From assembly GCA_002633025.1 (NCBI GenBank), contig NMRB01000019.1, positions 932,615 through 996,614 of the forward strand: 64,000 nt of DNA. Reading direction: 5' to 3'. Positions 10,953 to 27,487 of this stretch are shown here, in pieces (position 1 is the stretch's first letter; every line of letters starts with the position of its first letter). The DNA is from Notospermus geniculatus. Lineage: Eukaryota; Nemertea; Pilidiophora; Heteronemertea; Lineidae. Under the pieces are notes generated by a model that had not been told where the DNA came from, searched no databases, and saw only the letters and a program-made list of their open reading frames with translations. The position numbers and the translations under genes are program-made.

Positions 10953-13900
10953 TCAACGCTTTCTCCTGTAAAGAAAAAAGTAATTTGGAAATCACCAGTT
11001 GTGAAATGCACCAACAACAGGTGGAAAGATTTGGTCATATACAGTCCCCCCTCGTTATTACGAACCCTTCGGGGTCCAAGGGTTAAGTTCGTACTAACAC
11101 GGAGTTCGTAATAGCGAGGCTTTACATACATGTCACGAAATTTTGGGAGCCTGATGTTGGGTTCGTAGAATCGAGGTTCATAAGAGCCAGGGTGCACTGT
11201 ATTCTTAGACTAGAACTTATACAAGGCATTTCCACTCACTTTCTCTTGGCTTGTGGTGGTGACATGATATCAGTAACAGGGACAGACCCAGGGGCCTGGA
11301 TCAGGCCCTCTTCATCAGGGTCAATATGTGCACCCGTTGGACTGTGATCCCCGGGGGACTCATCATAAGAATCCAACATGGAACTTCTGAAATAGAAGAC
11401 AAGAAGAAATGTTGGCGAAATTTGGATGGATTTTATCTTGGTGTCTTACAGAGTGGGAATGCAGTTTACAGAGCATGACCTGAACACCAACTTACTTCTC
11501 TATAGGCTCACTCTTGATATGGATTACTTCTTCTTGACTTAGACCAGATGTCTCATGTTCAACATGGATGTTATCCAAGCTAGATAAGCCTTGAAAATTA
11601 GAAAGAAACTTCATCACACATTATTTGGTCTTGTTTTGTAATAAATTATGAATTTCCCACTTTGAAATGAGTCTGCATTCTCCACGGGCTCAAGTTGGAT
11701 TCTGTCATGTCACCAAATGGCACGACAATATGGGTAAGGAAAGCCTTACATTCCCCTTGCAGATCATCCATCGCATGGGACAGTAAGCTGTGGTGTCTTG
11801 TACACGGTACCTTGTTCCTTTGCAAGGGCAAGTACCAGTAAAAGACCCCATTCAAGTGAGGAACATGAGTAGTTTGAGATGGCTCTTTCATACTTACCAG
11901 GGCCAATAATGCTATGAATTTGACCCTGACAGTAAAATCAGATAAATACCTTGCAGATCCAATGGTTCTGCTTCATTATCATCTTCATCATTAGACACGG
12001 GAAAATGGATATCCGAGATGGGCTCCTCTTTGATTCTGTAAGGAAAATCAGTACCGGTAAATAAGCTACTATCTTTAACATCAGATCTACTGGTCATGGA
12101 ACTGGTGAAAGATCGTTGCCATTGTCTGGTCATTAAGCATTTTATGGCACAAAGTCTGACACTGATACAAATTCCAACCTACCTAATGACTTTGAAATCA
12201 TCAGTATTTCTATACTCGGGGTTTTTCACCCTCTCATACTCAGCCATCAGAGTATTACATTGTTGAATCATGCGTTTCCAGTAGTTGATGATCCGCGTCT
12301 GGTAAAAGTTGTGGAGACAACGAACAGAACCCAGACCCATTTCATGGAACACTTGATCCACAGTATCCTGAAAATGACACATGAAATGGTTTCAAAAACA
12401 AAGGCCTAGTTACTGAGCTAGAAACAGAATCTGGAAAGATATGAACCAATCACTTCGAATGCCATCAATGCTGGGATATTAAGTGTGCTCTTGGACAAGG
12501 CACTTGTCTCCACAATCACAATGCAACAGTCTCAGAAACAGAAAATTTGTTGCCAAGATCATTTTGTTTCCGACTCCACACCTGAAATCCAGTCTTGCCA
12601 GTAAATGCTTCTCTGTCCACAGCATGTCTTAGTGCCTTTGTCATGTTGAGGAAGTATTCACTGGTGACATCTGTCATGACTTCAAGAATGCTCTCTGGAC
12701 ATGCTGAAAGGTGAACCAAAAGTACGGTAAGTCAAGAGCAATGTTCAACTCTTCAGGTCTGGTGGGAACTCAAGTTATATGTTTAGATGATACCAAGCAA
12801 AATGGGTACATATGTTCTCAATAGTTATTGATAGGACATCAGATCTTACTAAACTTTTAGGTAAATTCAGAAGGCAAAATGTAGGAAAATGAGCTTCGAG
12901 TGCCACTTACTATCATATCCAGCATGAGCACATACTGCACTGACTGATCTTCTTAACAGGCGTCTGCATGTGATGTCATCAATTTGAGGTGGCGGTTTAC
13001 CGATACCCTTTGAAAAATCACTGGAAGAAGACCATTTTTAATGAACACGAATCCAGCACACAGTTTTGTCTCTGGACTTCAACATGCGAGTGCTCACCTG
13101 ACTTCACATTATTAGCATTACACAGGAAGGGAATGAGTGGGGATCTCTAAGAAAGATGTCCATACTTGAAGGGGTGATAGAATAGATATGAAGGAATAAA
13201 TTGATAAGAAGTACGGTATACTGGTTGCCTGCATATCGAAGACACCAAATATGAGATCAACCTTCAAATCTCTTGGATTATGAACTTGCAGAGGTACCTC
13301 TCTAAATCTCTAGCTTCAAACGGCACTGGTCTTCCAACATTATGTTTGGGTAGGGGTCCATTGTATTCTGGAATCGGAGGAACAGGTGGAAAATTCAACA
13401 TCTCCACTCCTTCACCATTTTTCTGAAAACAGAATCAAAACCTCAACTCATTCACATCAAAATCTGTTTGCGTCCTACATTATTCGGCACTCATACCATG
13501 TTTCCTTTGATCATTGCACTTGAACTGTCAGCGAGTCTTAGGCTCGCATGTCACAGGACTTCCCAGCTTTAGTGCTGTCAAGTCAGTCCAAGGTATTGCA
13601 TGCAATACCCAGTACTTACCACACTTTCATACTGTTGCTGAGCCATATAGATGAGTTGTCTCAGGCGTTTGGCATGCTGCACTAACTGAATGGTATGACG
13701 AGTCAATGGATCGATGGCAAACTTTTCAGGTGGGAGAGGCCTAGGGAAAAAGTCAAGCATGTTTTTATCAACGATAATGAATGATAAAGGAACTAATGAT
13801 CTTCTGATGCAAGGTGTGGCATGTCTATTTCCCCAGCAACATAATACGATGTCCTTAGCAACAGAAAGTGTTCTAGAAACAAATAAGTGAAGATGAAACC

Positions 13901-14086
13901 AGGCTGAGGGGAGAAAAGGCACATACTCGACTGATGGGGGATAATGTCTACTGGATGGTTGGTGAAGTCTGGGTCCTTCCACTTCCATAGGTCGAGGTTT
14001 TATCATATGTTCACGTTCCAGGGCAGCTATGCCACAGATTCTGTATCAGGAACAATCGGCAGATCACCCCAGTGTTTTGTTTCCAT
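10953..14086 (-). CDS. SUPT7L: SUPT7L, SAGA-complex histone-fold subunit
   Basis: Ten minus-strand exons: 14086-13927, 13740-13620, 13422-13298, 13020-12911, 12703-12582, 12367-12183, 12035-11950, 11589-11496, 11386-11240 and 10965-10953. Order and sequence follow vertebrate SUPT7L (STAF65-gamma): 'PRLHQPS', then 'RHTIQLVQHAKRLR', a histone fold spanning 'AHAGYD', 'LRHAVDREAF' and 'DQVFHEMGLGSV', a coiled segment ending 'AEYERVKNPE', then the SUMO-type 'IKEEPISDIHFPVS'. SUPT7L sits in the core of the SAGA/STAGA coactivator and pairs its histone fold with TAF subunits. Two oddities: the conserved N-terminal start (14086) is one base out of frame with the rest (internal ATG at 14006 gives 360 residues), and a 13-base last exon adds Lys-Arg-Lys-Arg. 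Head to head with TTC29. Confidence 0.92.
11040..11201. mobile_element. Short TIR element with TACAGT...ACTGTA ends
   Basis: The left end TACAGTCCCCCCTCG and right end GTGCACTGTA are related inverted repeats, and inner blocks ('ACGAACCC' and 'GGGTTCGTA') also pair. It lies in the last SUPT7L intron, or in its 3' untranslated region if the read-through form is used. Its body resembles widespread short elements of marine invertebrate genomes beginning TACAGTGGAACC, by memory only. Confidence 0.6.
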
Positions 14087-14929
14087 GGTGAATGTTCTTG
14101 CAGTAATGGAAGAGCAGGCGTTTCTTTCTTAGGAGATATCCCACAGGTTTTCAAACAAGTTATCGTATGGCAGGAACTCGCCTGGAAGAAGAATTTAACA
14201 ACAGAACAATCAAAATGACGACCTCAAGTAGGCTAGGCCTAGGAGGAGGGCCTACTGTAGGCCTAGGCCTTACGGTAATGGCCTTAGGGGGGCCTAGGCC
14301 TACCCCTAGGCCTACATACACCTCAGCAGCGTGTCGATCCTCATGAACACGCGCTTGTCCACATCTGCCCGCGACGATGTCCGACTCAGTTGAATAGGCC
14401 TAGGCTAGCCTCTACTAATGTACTAGGCCTAGGCCTACCGTATATCTGTCAAATGCCTGCCGCTGTTTGTGTTATTTTTTTACCAGTGCTATAGTTAGCC
14501 TACCCGGTAGGCCTATCGGCATCGCTCATCGACATCATCTCGACTGCAGCATCATCATCAGTGATCATGCAGCCCCAGCGCAGCACCCCCCACCCCCACC
14601 CCCAGCCCGGTAGCATGTGCATGGGTAGGCCAACCCCACCCACGTCCCACCCAGGCCAGGGCCCAGTACTTTTTGCCTGGTTATTGTAAAACACAGGTTC
14701 ATGGGTTAGCTAAATTACTTTTTCTCTTATAACACGATGTGAAAAGGTCTTAGGGGGGCCTATAGGCTATCATCAGGATCATAAGCCAAAATTAGAAATT
14801 GTGTGCGACTACATCTGGTTAGGTTAATTCTAAAATGATTCCGCCTAGCCACATACAGATGGCAGCGGTAAATGTTAAACGCAATCCGCCAGAGGTACAA
14901 AATGGTTTTTCAAAGGGATTTAGGGTTAG

Positions 14930-15107
14930 CAGTCAGGAACTTTTGCCGCATCGGGAGGTGACCTCCCAATCGAAAAAACTCCCAGTCGGGAGGTAATAAC
15001 CGAATTGAGTTTTCGTAAATATCCCGTTTCGGACACAACCTCCCAGTCGGGAGATGCAAAATCCCAATCGGGAGGTGATCTCCCGATGCGGCAAAAGTTC
15101 CTGACTG
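14930..15107. mobile_element. 178-base MITE with TIRs CAGTCAGGAAC and duplicated target GTTAG
   Basis: About 30 terminal bases from CAGTCAGGAAC match the reverse complement of the right end with about two mismatches, and further inverted blocks (GGGAGGT/ACCTCCC) recur inside. Both sides are flanked by the direct repeat GTTAG (14925-14929 and 15108-15112), as expected of a target-site duplication. The flanks are TTAGGG-like repeat, so the element probably landed in that array. Confidence 0.8.
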
Positions 15108-15215
15108 GTTAGGGTTCAGGCATTAGGGTTTAGGGTTAGGGTTTAGGGTTAGGGTTCAGGCATTAGGGTTAGGAATAGATCATCCTCGAAAGGGTTTGGT
15201 TAGGGTTAGCCATAG
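15108..15215 (+). repeat. Interstitial telomere-like TTAGGG array
   Basis: Degenerate copies of TTAGGG and TTTAGGG alternate with GTTCAGGCATTAGGG for about 100 bases. The same word lies just left of the MITE (14918-14929). Unique gene sequence on both sides shows it is internal, not a chromosome end. Confidence 0.75.
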
Positions 15216-16054
15216 ATATGTTTTCCGAAGTCCACCAAATTGTACCTCTGGGTGATTGCAATTAACACATACGGTACCGTACGGTGCTGCCATCTTTCGT
15301 ATGTTAGTATAATCCCTGCCACAGGACTGGTCGCCCGCCCTCGACATACTCCGTTGTGTAGCGGAACGTAATGAGGGTAAAGAATTAGTCCAAACGTACC
15401 GTACAGTGCTGCCACCTATTTGAACAGTCAATTATCAGCGCCATCTGTTGTTAAAGCTTGGAATCAGACTGTGTTGCCAGGCGACGACTGGACGCCGGAA
15501 GCCATTGCCATTTTCATGCATGTCATGCATTTCATGCATTTTGTTGGCGACTGACTTCATCAATTTGTCATGATTTTGGTTGTAATTTCAGGCCGCATTT
15601 GACACAGAAGGGATTGTAACAAATAGGTAGCTTATCATTTTCTCTTTCTTACACTTTCACACCAGAAAAAAGTGGTATAGGCTGGGCCTATGATCATGAC
15701 ATGATGATCATGATTTGATGATGATGGGAGCCAAAAATTAGGGACAGGCTGGACATGGTATGGACAGTCACAGCTGCACAGTGACAGTGTGCTGGAAAGT
15801 GGAATGGAATCATCATCAAAATCCATCATGACAGTTGACACTGTCGCATGGACGGTCGTGTTAATATGTAGGCCTCCGGCCCTAGAGACCCTATCATCAT
15901 GATCATGTAGGCCCTACTAGGGCTAGGCCCTAGGCCCGGGCTAGGCTAGGGCGCGTAGGCCCCCTAGAGGCCTATGCAATGAGGTCAGTAGGCCTATGAG
16001 TTAGCCTAGCTAGGACGGCAAGTCTTTTATTTTGATATTTTCATAATTTTGCAG

Positions 16055-19000
16055 ATGAACATGGCGGCCCCTCTGCCAGCCATCAGTCGGGGCTCCACAG
16101 GTGCAAGTCAGCGTTCGAATAAGTCACCTATTGTTGTACAGAATGTTCCGTCTCCTCCCAAGACAACGCCACCTCCAACGGGACAGAAATTCTATCTTAA
16201 ACCAATCAAAAAATCTCAAGGGAAGAAGGAACGAGCGTTGCAGGTGAAACGGGAACAGCTACGAGCCCAGCAGCCGTATCTCACAAAACGTGAAACTGCA
16301 GCGTAAGTATCTGTAGGCCCTATAGGCCTAGATGTCAAAGAAATAAATGTACATGTGATTCAGTGTAAAACATCATAAATGAATACAAATAACAATGTTT
16401 TCTTTTACCTTCTAGGTTTCGGAATACCTGCCTTCACACATTATGTTTGGATATGTTACAAGAAGGTTTTCACCAATCATTCTCAGAACTTTTTGCATTG
16501 ATACGACAACAGCATGCAGCCAGGGATGCTGCTGGACCAGATTCAGCCCTCTGGAATAAGACATTGTTGGAAGATGAACATGAAAAATTAGATACTTTGA
16601 AATTACATTTGACAGGAGCAGAAGGAGCTCAAAGACAAGGTACATCTATTCCAAGTCACATTTTATCAGTGTGATGTTGTGACTCAGTTCTGGAGACAAA
16701 TTGTTGACTCCTTGACAAGACAAGATAAAGTGTGCAGAAAACATGCTGTTGTTCTGTGTGAGAATTCAAAGCTGACAACATCCTGAATGAAGATCATATC
16801 GACTTGTTTATCTGAGCCCAGGAGTTTCTCTTGTCTTAATTCATTTTAACTTCTGACTTCTTTATTTCCAGGAAACTTCGTCGATGTTTATAATTCTCTG
16901 TACAAATTAGCCCGGTTCTTCCAACTCACAGGAGACAAATGGCTCTCTGATCATTTCTTTGACAAATGTCTTCAGACCAGTAGCAGTATAGAAGGAGATG
17001 AGAAGAGAACTTTGGCTGAGGCTCACTGCAACATGGGCCTGGCTTTTGAAGAAAGTAGTAAGTTTTAGGCTCAGATTTCTCCTATTGTGGCTCTGTAATA
17101 CTTCATCTTTCTTAATCTGTGCAGATTGCTTTGGCTGTACCCTCCTCTCAGTGAGAGCTTGGGTTAAAGATAAAAGTTCTTTGCAATGATGAATTCCTGT
17201 AGCTGCACTTATTCTTCACATGTATCATTTATCTACTTCCAGATAACTTCCTCCAGTCTGCCAAGCACTTTGAATCATTCCATGAACTTGTGAAGGGCTG
17301 TAGTTGGGAGGATGTTAGCGGTGAACCCCTCCATGCACAAGCCTGTAATCATCTGACTAGGATATATACCACCATTGCCAAAGGATATGAAAAAGATGAC
17401 CCTGAACATTCATTGGAATACTTAATAAAGGCTTACAACATGGCAAAAGAAGGTAGGTGGATGGGCTTCAACTGCCTCTCAGCAGCAAATAAGGAGACCT
17501 CTTATTCAGTAAACGTCCATTGACTGCAAATACCACAGACAATCTGACTGAAACCTCTCCTACAATGTTCTTTCAGGTGGTAACAAAAAATTAGAAGGAG
17601 AGTCAAGTTTCCGACTCGGACTTGGCTATGAAAAAGTCAAAAACGCCACAACAGCACTACAGGTGAGTTCATCATTGGTTAGAAAATGTGCAGTTCATCT
17701 GCCTTCTTTCAAATTCACTCTCTTTGCCTGTCTACTCAACTCGCAAAGGAAAAACTTGCGTGGTGAATCTTGAGAAAGCCTTATTACATGTATGAAAACT
17801 GAGTCTGTATGTTTACTCTTCCAGTACCTGAACCGATATTTTGACATGTGTAAAGCCGTCAACGACGACGCTGGACTCGGACATCTATTCCAAGTCACAT
17901 TTTATCAGTGTGATGTTGTGACTCAGTTCTGGAGACAAATTGTTGACTCCTTGACAAGACAAGATAAAATGTGCAGAAAACATGCTGTTGTTCTGTGTGA
18001 GAATTCAAAGCTGACAACATCCTGAATGAAGATCATATTGACTTGTTTATCTGAGACCAGGAGTTTCTCTTGTCTTAATTCATTTTAACTTCTGACTTCT
18101 TTATTTCCAGGAAACTTTGTCGATGTTTATAATTCTCTGTACAAATTAGCCCGGTTCTTCCAACTCACAGGAGACAAATGGCTCTCTGATCATTTCTTTG
18201 ACAAATGTCTTCAGACCAGTAGCAGTATAGAAGGAGACGAGAAGAGAACTTTGGCTGAGGCTCACTGCAACATGGGCCTGGCTTTTGAAGAAAGTAGTAA
18301 GTTTTAAGCTCAGATTTCTCCTATTGTGGCTCTGTAATACTAAGTTCATCTTTCTTAATGTGTGCAGATTGCTTTGGCTGTACCCTCCTCTCAGTGAGAG
18401 CTTGGGTTAAAGATAAAAGTTCTTTGCAATGATGAATTCCTGTAGCTGCACTTATTCTTCACATGTGTCATTTATCTACTTCCAGATAACTTCCTCCAGT
18501 CTGCCAAGCACTTTGAATCATTCCATGAACTTGTGAAGGGCTGTAGTTGGGAGGATGTCAGCGGTGAACCCCTCCATGCACAAGCCTGTAATCATCTGAC
18601 TAGGATATATACCACCATTGCCAAAGGATATGAAAAAGATGACCCTGAACATTCATTGGAATACTTAATAAAGGCTTACAACATGGCAAAAGAAGGTAGG
18701 TGGATGGGCTTCAACTGCCTCTCAGCAGCAAATGAGGAGACCTCTTATTCAGTAAACGTCCATTGACTGCAAATACCACAGACAATCTGACTGAAACCTC
18801 TCCTACAATGTTCTTTCAGGTGGTAACAAAAAATTAGAAGGGGAGTCAAGTTTCCGACTCGGACTTGGTTATGAAAAAGTCAAAAACGCCACAACAGCAC
18901 TACAGGTGAGTTCATCATCGACATTGGTTAGAAAATGTGCAGTTGATCTGCCTTCTTTCAAATTCACTCTCTTTGCCTGTCTGCTCAACTCGCGAAGGAA

Positions 19001-20066
19001 AAACTTGCGTAGTGAATCTTGAGAAAGCCTTATTACATGTATGAAAACAGTCTGTGTTTACTCTTCCAGTACCTGAACCGATATTTTGACATGTGTAAAG
19101 CCGTCAACGACGACGCTGGACTCGGCCTGGCGTGCGAGGCCATAGCTAAGGCCTACGAGAGACAAGACAAAGTCGAAGAGAGCATCAAATACCTGCAGTT
19201 GTTCGTTGAAGTGGCTGAGAGGTCTGGAGAGGAGAAAGCTGTCAGTCGGGCTTGCAGTGACCTTGGTGCTGTTTTCAATTCCCTGGTAAGTAATCGCTGA
19301 CATCCATTCCTAATTTAGTAGATCTGATTGCTGTTTTGAAGACTCCAGTGTAGATCGTTACAAGAATCATTTAGATTCGGGTTCACCATGCTTAGAGATG
19401 GACGTGAAGATGATTGAGTGTAATCCGTTAATGATTCTTGCAGAGCCGATATGAAGAAGCATCAGAGTATTTCACCAAGGCATACAACATTTCCCGCTCC
19501 CTGAACGACAAGGAAGCCATCAGTTCATCCCGTGTCCAATACGGAATCGCGATTGCCCACAAAATGTTGTCTAACATGTCCAAACACGTGGAACATGCCA
19601 ACAGACAGTGCTTGACTCGCATGATTGACTGGAAGAGTGCAAGGAATGACCAGTTTGAAAAAGAAATCAAAGGTTGGTATGGTGTGTCATCATTCGTGCC
19701 GGGAATGAAAGCATCACCCTTTTGCACTCTCCATTTGTCTGCGAGATGAGTCAGAGTGGTCGCAGAAAGAGCGACAGGCCATCAGGTGGTGGTCAGACTT
19801 GTCACCAAATTAGATATACATGTATACTCATTGTTGCATTCTCTTCCTCAGCTGATGATACGCAATCATCACCCAGTCCCCAGGCTCAATCAGCACCAAG
19901 TTCTGCCACGAAGGAGGAAGAGGAGAAACAGGATGGAGAGAATGAAGCAGCCCAGGAGGAGGAAGAGAAGACTGAAGAGGCTGGTGAGGCTACAGAGGGT
20001 GAGGGAGCTGTGGAGGGGGAGCCACCAGCCGATGAGGGACAGGAGACACAGGAGGAGCAAACCTAG
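16055..20066 (+). CDS. TTC29: TTC29, tetratricopeptide repeat protein of the axoneme
   Basis: Exons 16055-16302, 16416-16639, 16872-17057, 17243-17452, 17577-17662, 19070-19285, 19444-19672 and 19852-20066 join in frame to 537 residues; human TTC29 has about 475. Shared blocks include 'LDMLQEGFHQSFSELFAL' early on, then TPR helices such as 'AEAHCNMGLAFEES', 'AKAYERQDKVEESIKYL' and 'SRYEEASEYFTKAYNIS', and 'VQYGIAIAHKML' near the end. The last exon adds a Glu-rich tail of about 70 residues not in the human protein. TTC29 is needed for sperm flagellar function and associates with intraflagellar transport and dynein components. Exons 3 to 5 also exist as a second copy (18111-18296, 18486-18695, 18820-18905), so either set may be used. 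A second possible start is ATG at 16061. Confidence 0.93.
16642..19125 (+). repeat. Tandem duplication of about 1.24 kb inside TTC29
   Basis: 16642-17880 and 17881-19125 are near-identical head-to-tail copies differing by scattered base changes and small indels. Each carries complete exons 3, 4 and 5. The junction at 17880/17881 cuts exon 6 after about 56 bases and joins it to intron 2 sequence, leaving a truncated exon 6 with no donor that runs into a stop at 18025. Only the second copy continues into a whole exon 6. Confidence 0.93.
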
Positions 20067-20680
20067 AGTCGATCCTATCCAACTGAACTTATTTCATGTA
20101 CAATGAATGTGTGAACTGAAGGAGAATCAGTTTTATTCATTTTGAAAGGAAACATGTACTATTTTCAACACAATATTGGTTCAAATCAATAGGAAGTACC
20201 GATGGAGTTATTGTACCACGGATGATACCGGCCAGTTTCTGATTATTCTGTACCTGATGAAGCACTGACTTGACTAGAAATTCCGCTGGCCAACAAGTCT
20301 TATAACCATTCCTTGACCTACTGATATCAGAATTGGTTCTCTGAGCTGTCTGTGATAGAGTACATTTACGATAGAATGTGCCAGTGTCTGGCAGCCGGGG
20401 ATGCACTAATGTCTCCTTGTACAGAAACAATTTGCTTTACTAACACAAATATTTGGTCATGTTCTCAAGAACTGGAGGCAGGCCAAGGCATAGACTACTG
20501 CTTTGGTTCAGTTTGTCCTGGGCAATTCTGCCCAATGCATTCCTCAGTCATCCGTCCGAATGCAGTGTGCATAATTTCACATAATGCATTCCCATTTTGT
20601 GTACATTTTCAGGACTTTTTACAACACATATTTGTATGTGACACTGTATATAATGTTATGTATCGGTACATATCCATAAC

Positions 20681-20686
20681 AATAAA
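20681..20686 (+). terminator. Poly(A) signal AATAAA, likely TTC29
   Basis: AATAAA lies about 615 bases after the TTC29 stop and precedes a T/G-rich stretch beginning GGTAGTTTTTGTG. It is the first clear signal on this strand downstream of the gene. Confidence 0.6.
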
Positions 20687-20910
20687 GAAATGGTAGTTTT
20701 TGTGTACATATCTACTCAAGTGGTTTGTTCCTTTGTGAACTGGACTGCATTAAATGTTGACGAATTCATGTACACATCCGATCCCTGTACATGCATGTAT
20801 GATAGACAACATGTTGTAGACTGAAGGAGGAACAAGGAAAAAATCGATATCAAACGATGGAAACAGTAAGGAAGCTAGGCGAAAAATGAAATTTATGTGA
20901 AATAGATGAC

Positions 20911-20916
20911 TTTATT
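20911..20916 (-). terminator. Poly(A) signal AATAAA on minus strand, possibly ABCE1
   Basis: TTTATT on the plus strand reads AATAAA on the minus strand, about 925 bases past the ABCE1 stop. If used, the two convergent genes end about 200 bases apart. Confidence 0.4.
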
Positions 20917-20944
20917 TCACAATAATTTGAACACATATCATCAA

Positions 20945-21186
20945 TAGACCGTTCTCAAATTGACGTAAACAAGAAAGATCTGCGCACTTCCGGCCAAATT
21001 TCAACCATAACCTCGGTCTGAAGCTGAATGACGTGACGCAGGTAACCCCACGACAGTGACGTCGACGTTGCGTCAGACTTGACCATCGCTGAATAATGGA
21101 TTGCGTCAGGTCACCCGGTTTCAGATCGAGGTTATGGTTGAAAGTTCGGAGGAAGTGCGCAGATCTGGGAATTTGAGAACGGTCTA
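20945..21186. mobile_element. 242-base TIR element with ends TAGACCGTTCTCAAATT
   Basis: The first 17 bases are the exact reverse complement of the last 17. Pairing resumes inward through AGATCTGCGCACTTCC and TTTCAACCATAACCTCG, so the arms approach 90 bases with interruptions. It lies between the convergent 3' ends of TTC29 and ABCE1, probably in the ABCE1 3' untranslated region. Confidence 0.8.
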
Positions 21187-21840
21187 TAGGCACATTTAAT
21201 TTTCATGTACTCCATTCTTTTAAAGTAAGTTATCTGACATAGTCAGCTGCACCCCATTCTTGTACTTACAAGTATGGAGTCATGGCACCACACCATTTGC
21301 AATAAAAGTTCCTTTTAAAATCTTACAGTATCACACGGATTTATCCCAACCTGAATTTCTCAGGAACCCACTTCCCTGTACATGTACATGTATTTCATAA
21401 GAAAGACAGCCCCATATGTTCCCAGTCGGGCTTTCATTTTACGAGAATTTAAGTTTCTTACAGAAACTCATCATGAAAATATGTACCAGTATGCTGAACT
21501 GTCAGGCGCAGAGGTCTACAAATATAAATATTGGCCCAGAACATCTTGGTCATGAAGTCAGGGTATGCTGATTTTGCTATCCCTAGCAGAGGCGACATCA
21601 TATTTTCCATCAAATAAAAGCAAATCCCTGTTTTCCCAGGATGTTAACTGAAATGCCTGCAAAAAGGAGAACGACTCACATGACATGCTTACAGTCAGTC
21701 TGAGCTCCATTTCGATGCTCAACAGCATTTCATTTAAGTCATCCAAAACGCCATCTATATGTGAACACATCAACTATCACAATGACCTCCCACCAATGAT
21801 TTCTGACGAAAAACATCATCCTGATTCCATGTGTTGTTCC

Positions 21841-27487
<5,647 letters not shown>

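Larger units (their letters stand above)
14087..16054. promoter_or_regulatory. Head-to-head spacer between SUPT7L and TTC29
   Basis: The two starts face away from each other about 2 kb apart, so both promoters should lie here. The spacer has two dense clusters of TAGGCCTA-type palindromes (about 14225-14430 and 15870-16015), one near each gene start. It also has a TIR element, a TTAGGG-like array and a C-rich run near 14580-14660. Core promoter motifs such as TATA are not evident. A possible untranslated TTC29 exon at about 15593-15627 has AG/GT borders but is unproven. Confidence 0.4.

Noticed and set aside
13578-14006. SUPT7L exons 1 and 2 as one uninterrupted exon
   Set aside because: The frame is open across, but the middle (13926-13741) has GTATGT and CCCTAG borders, is not conserved, and splicing it out joins the two conserved blocks exactly.
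15108-15215. Chromosome end
   Set aside because: The TTAGGG-like repeats are degenerate, only about 100 bases long, and flanked on both sides by single-copy genes.
17792-18025. Separate TTC29 isoform ending in the truncated exon 6
   Set aside because: The extra 45 or so codons are intron 2 sequence exposed by the duplication junction; probably an artefact rather than a selected isoform.
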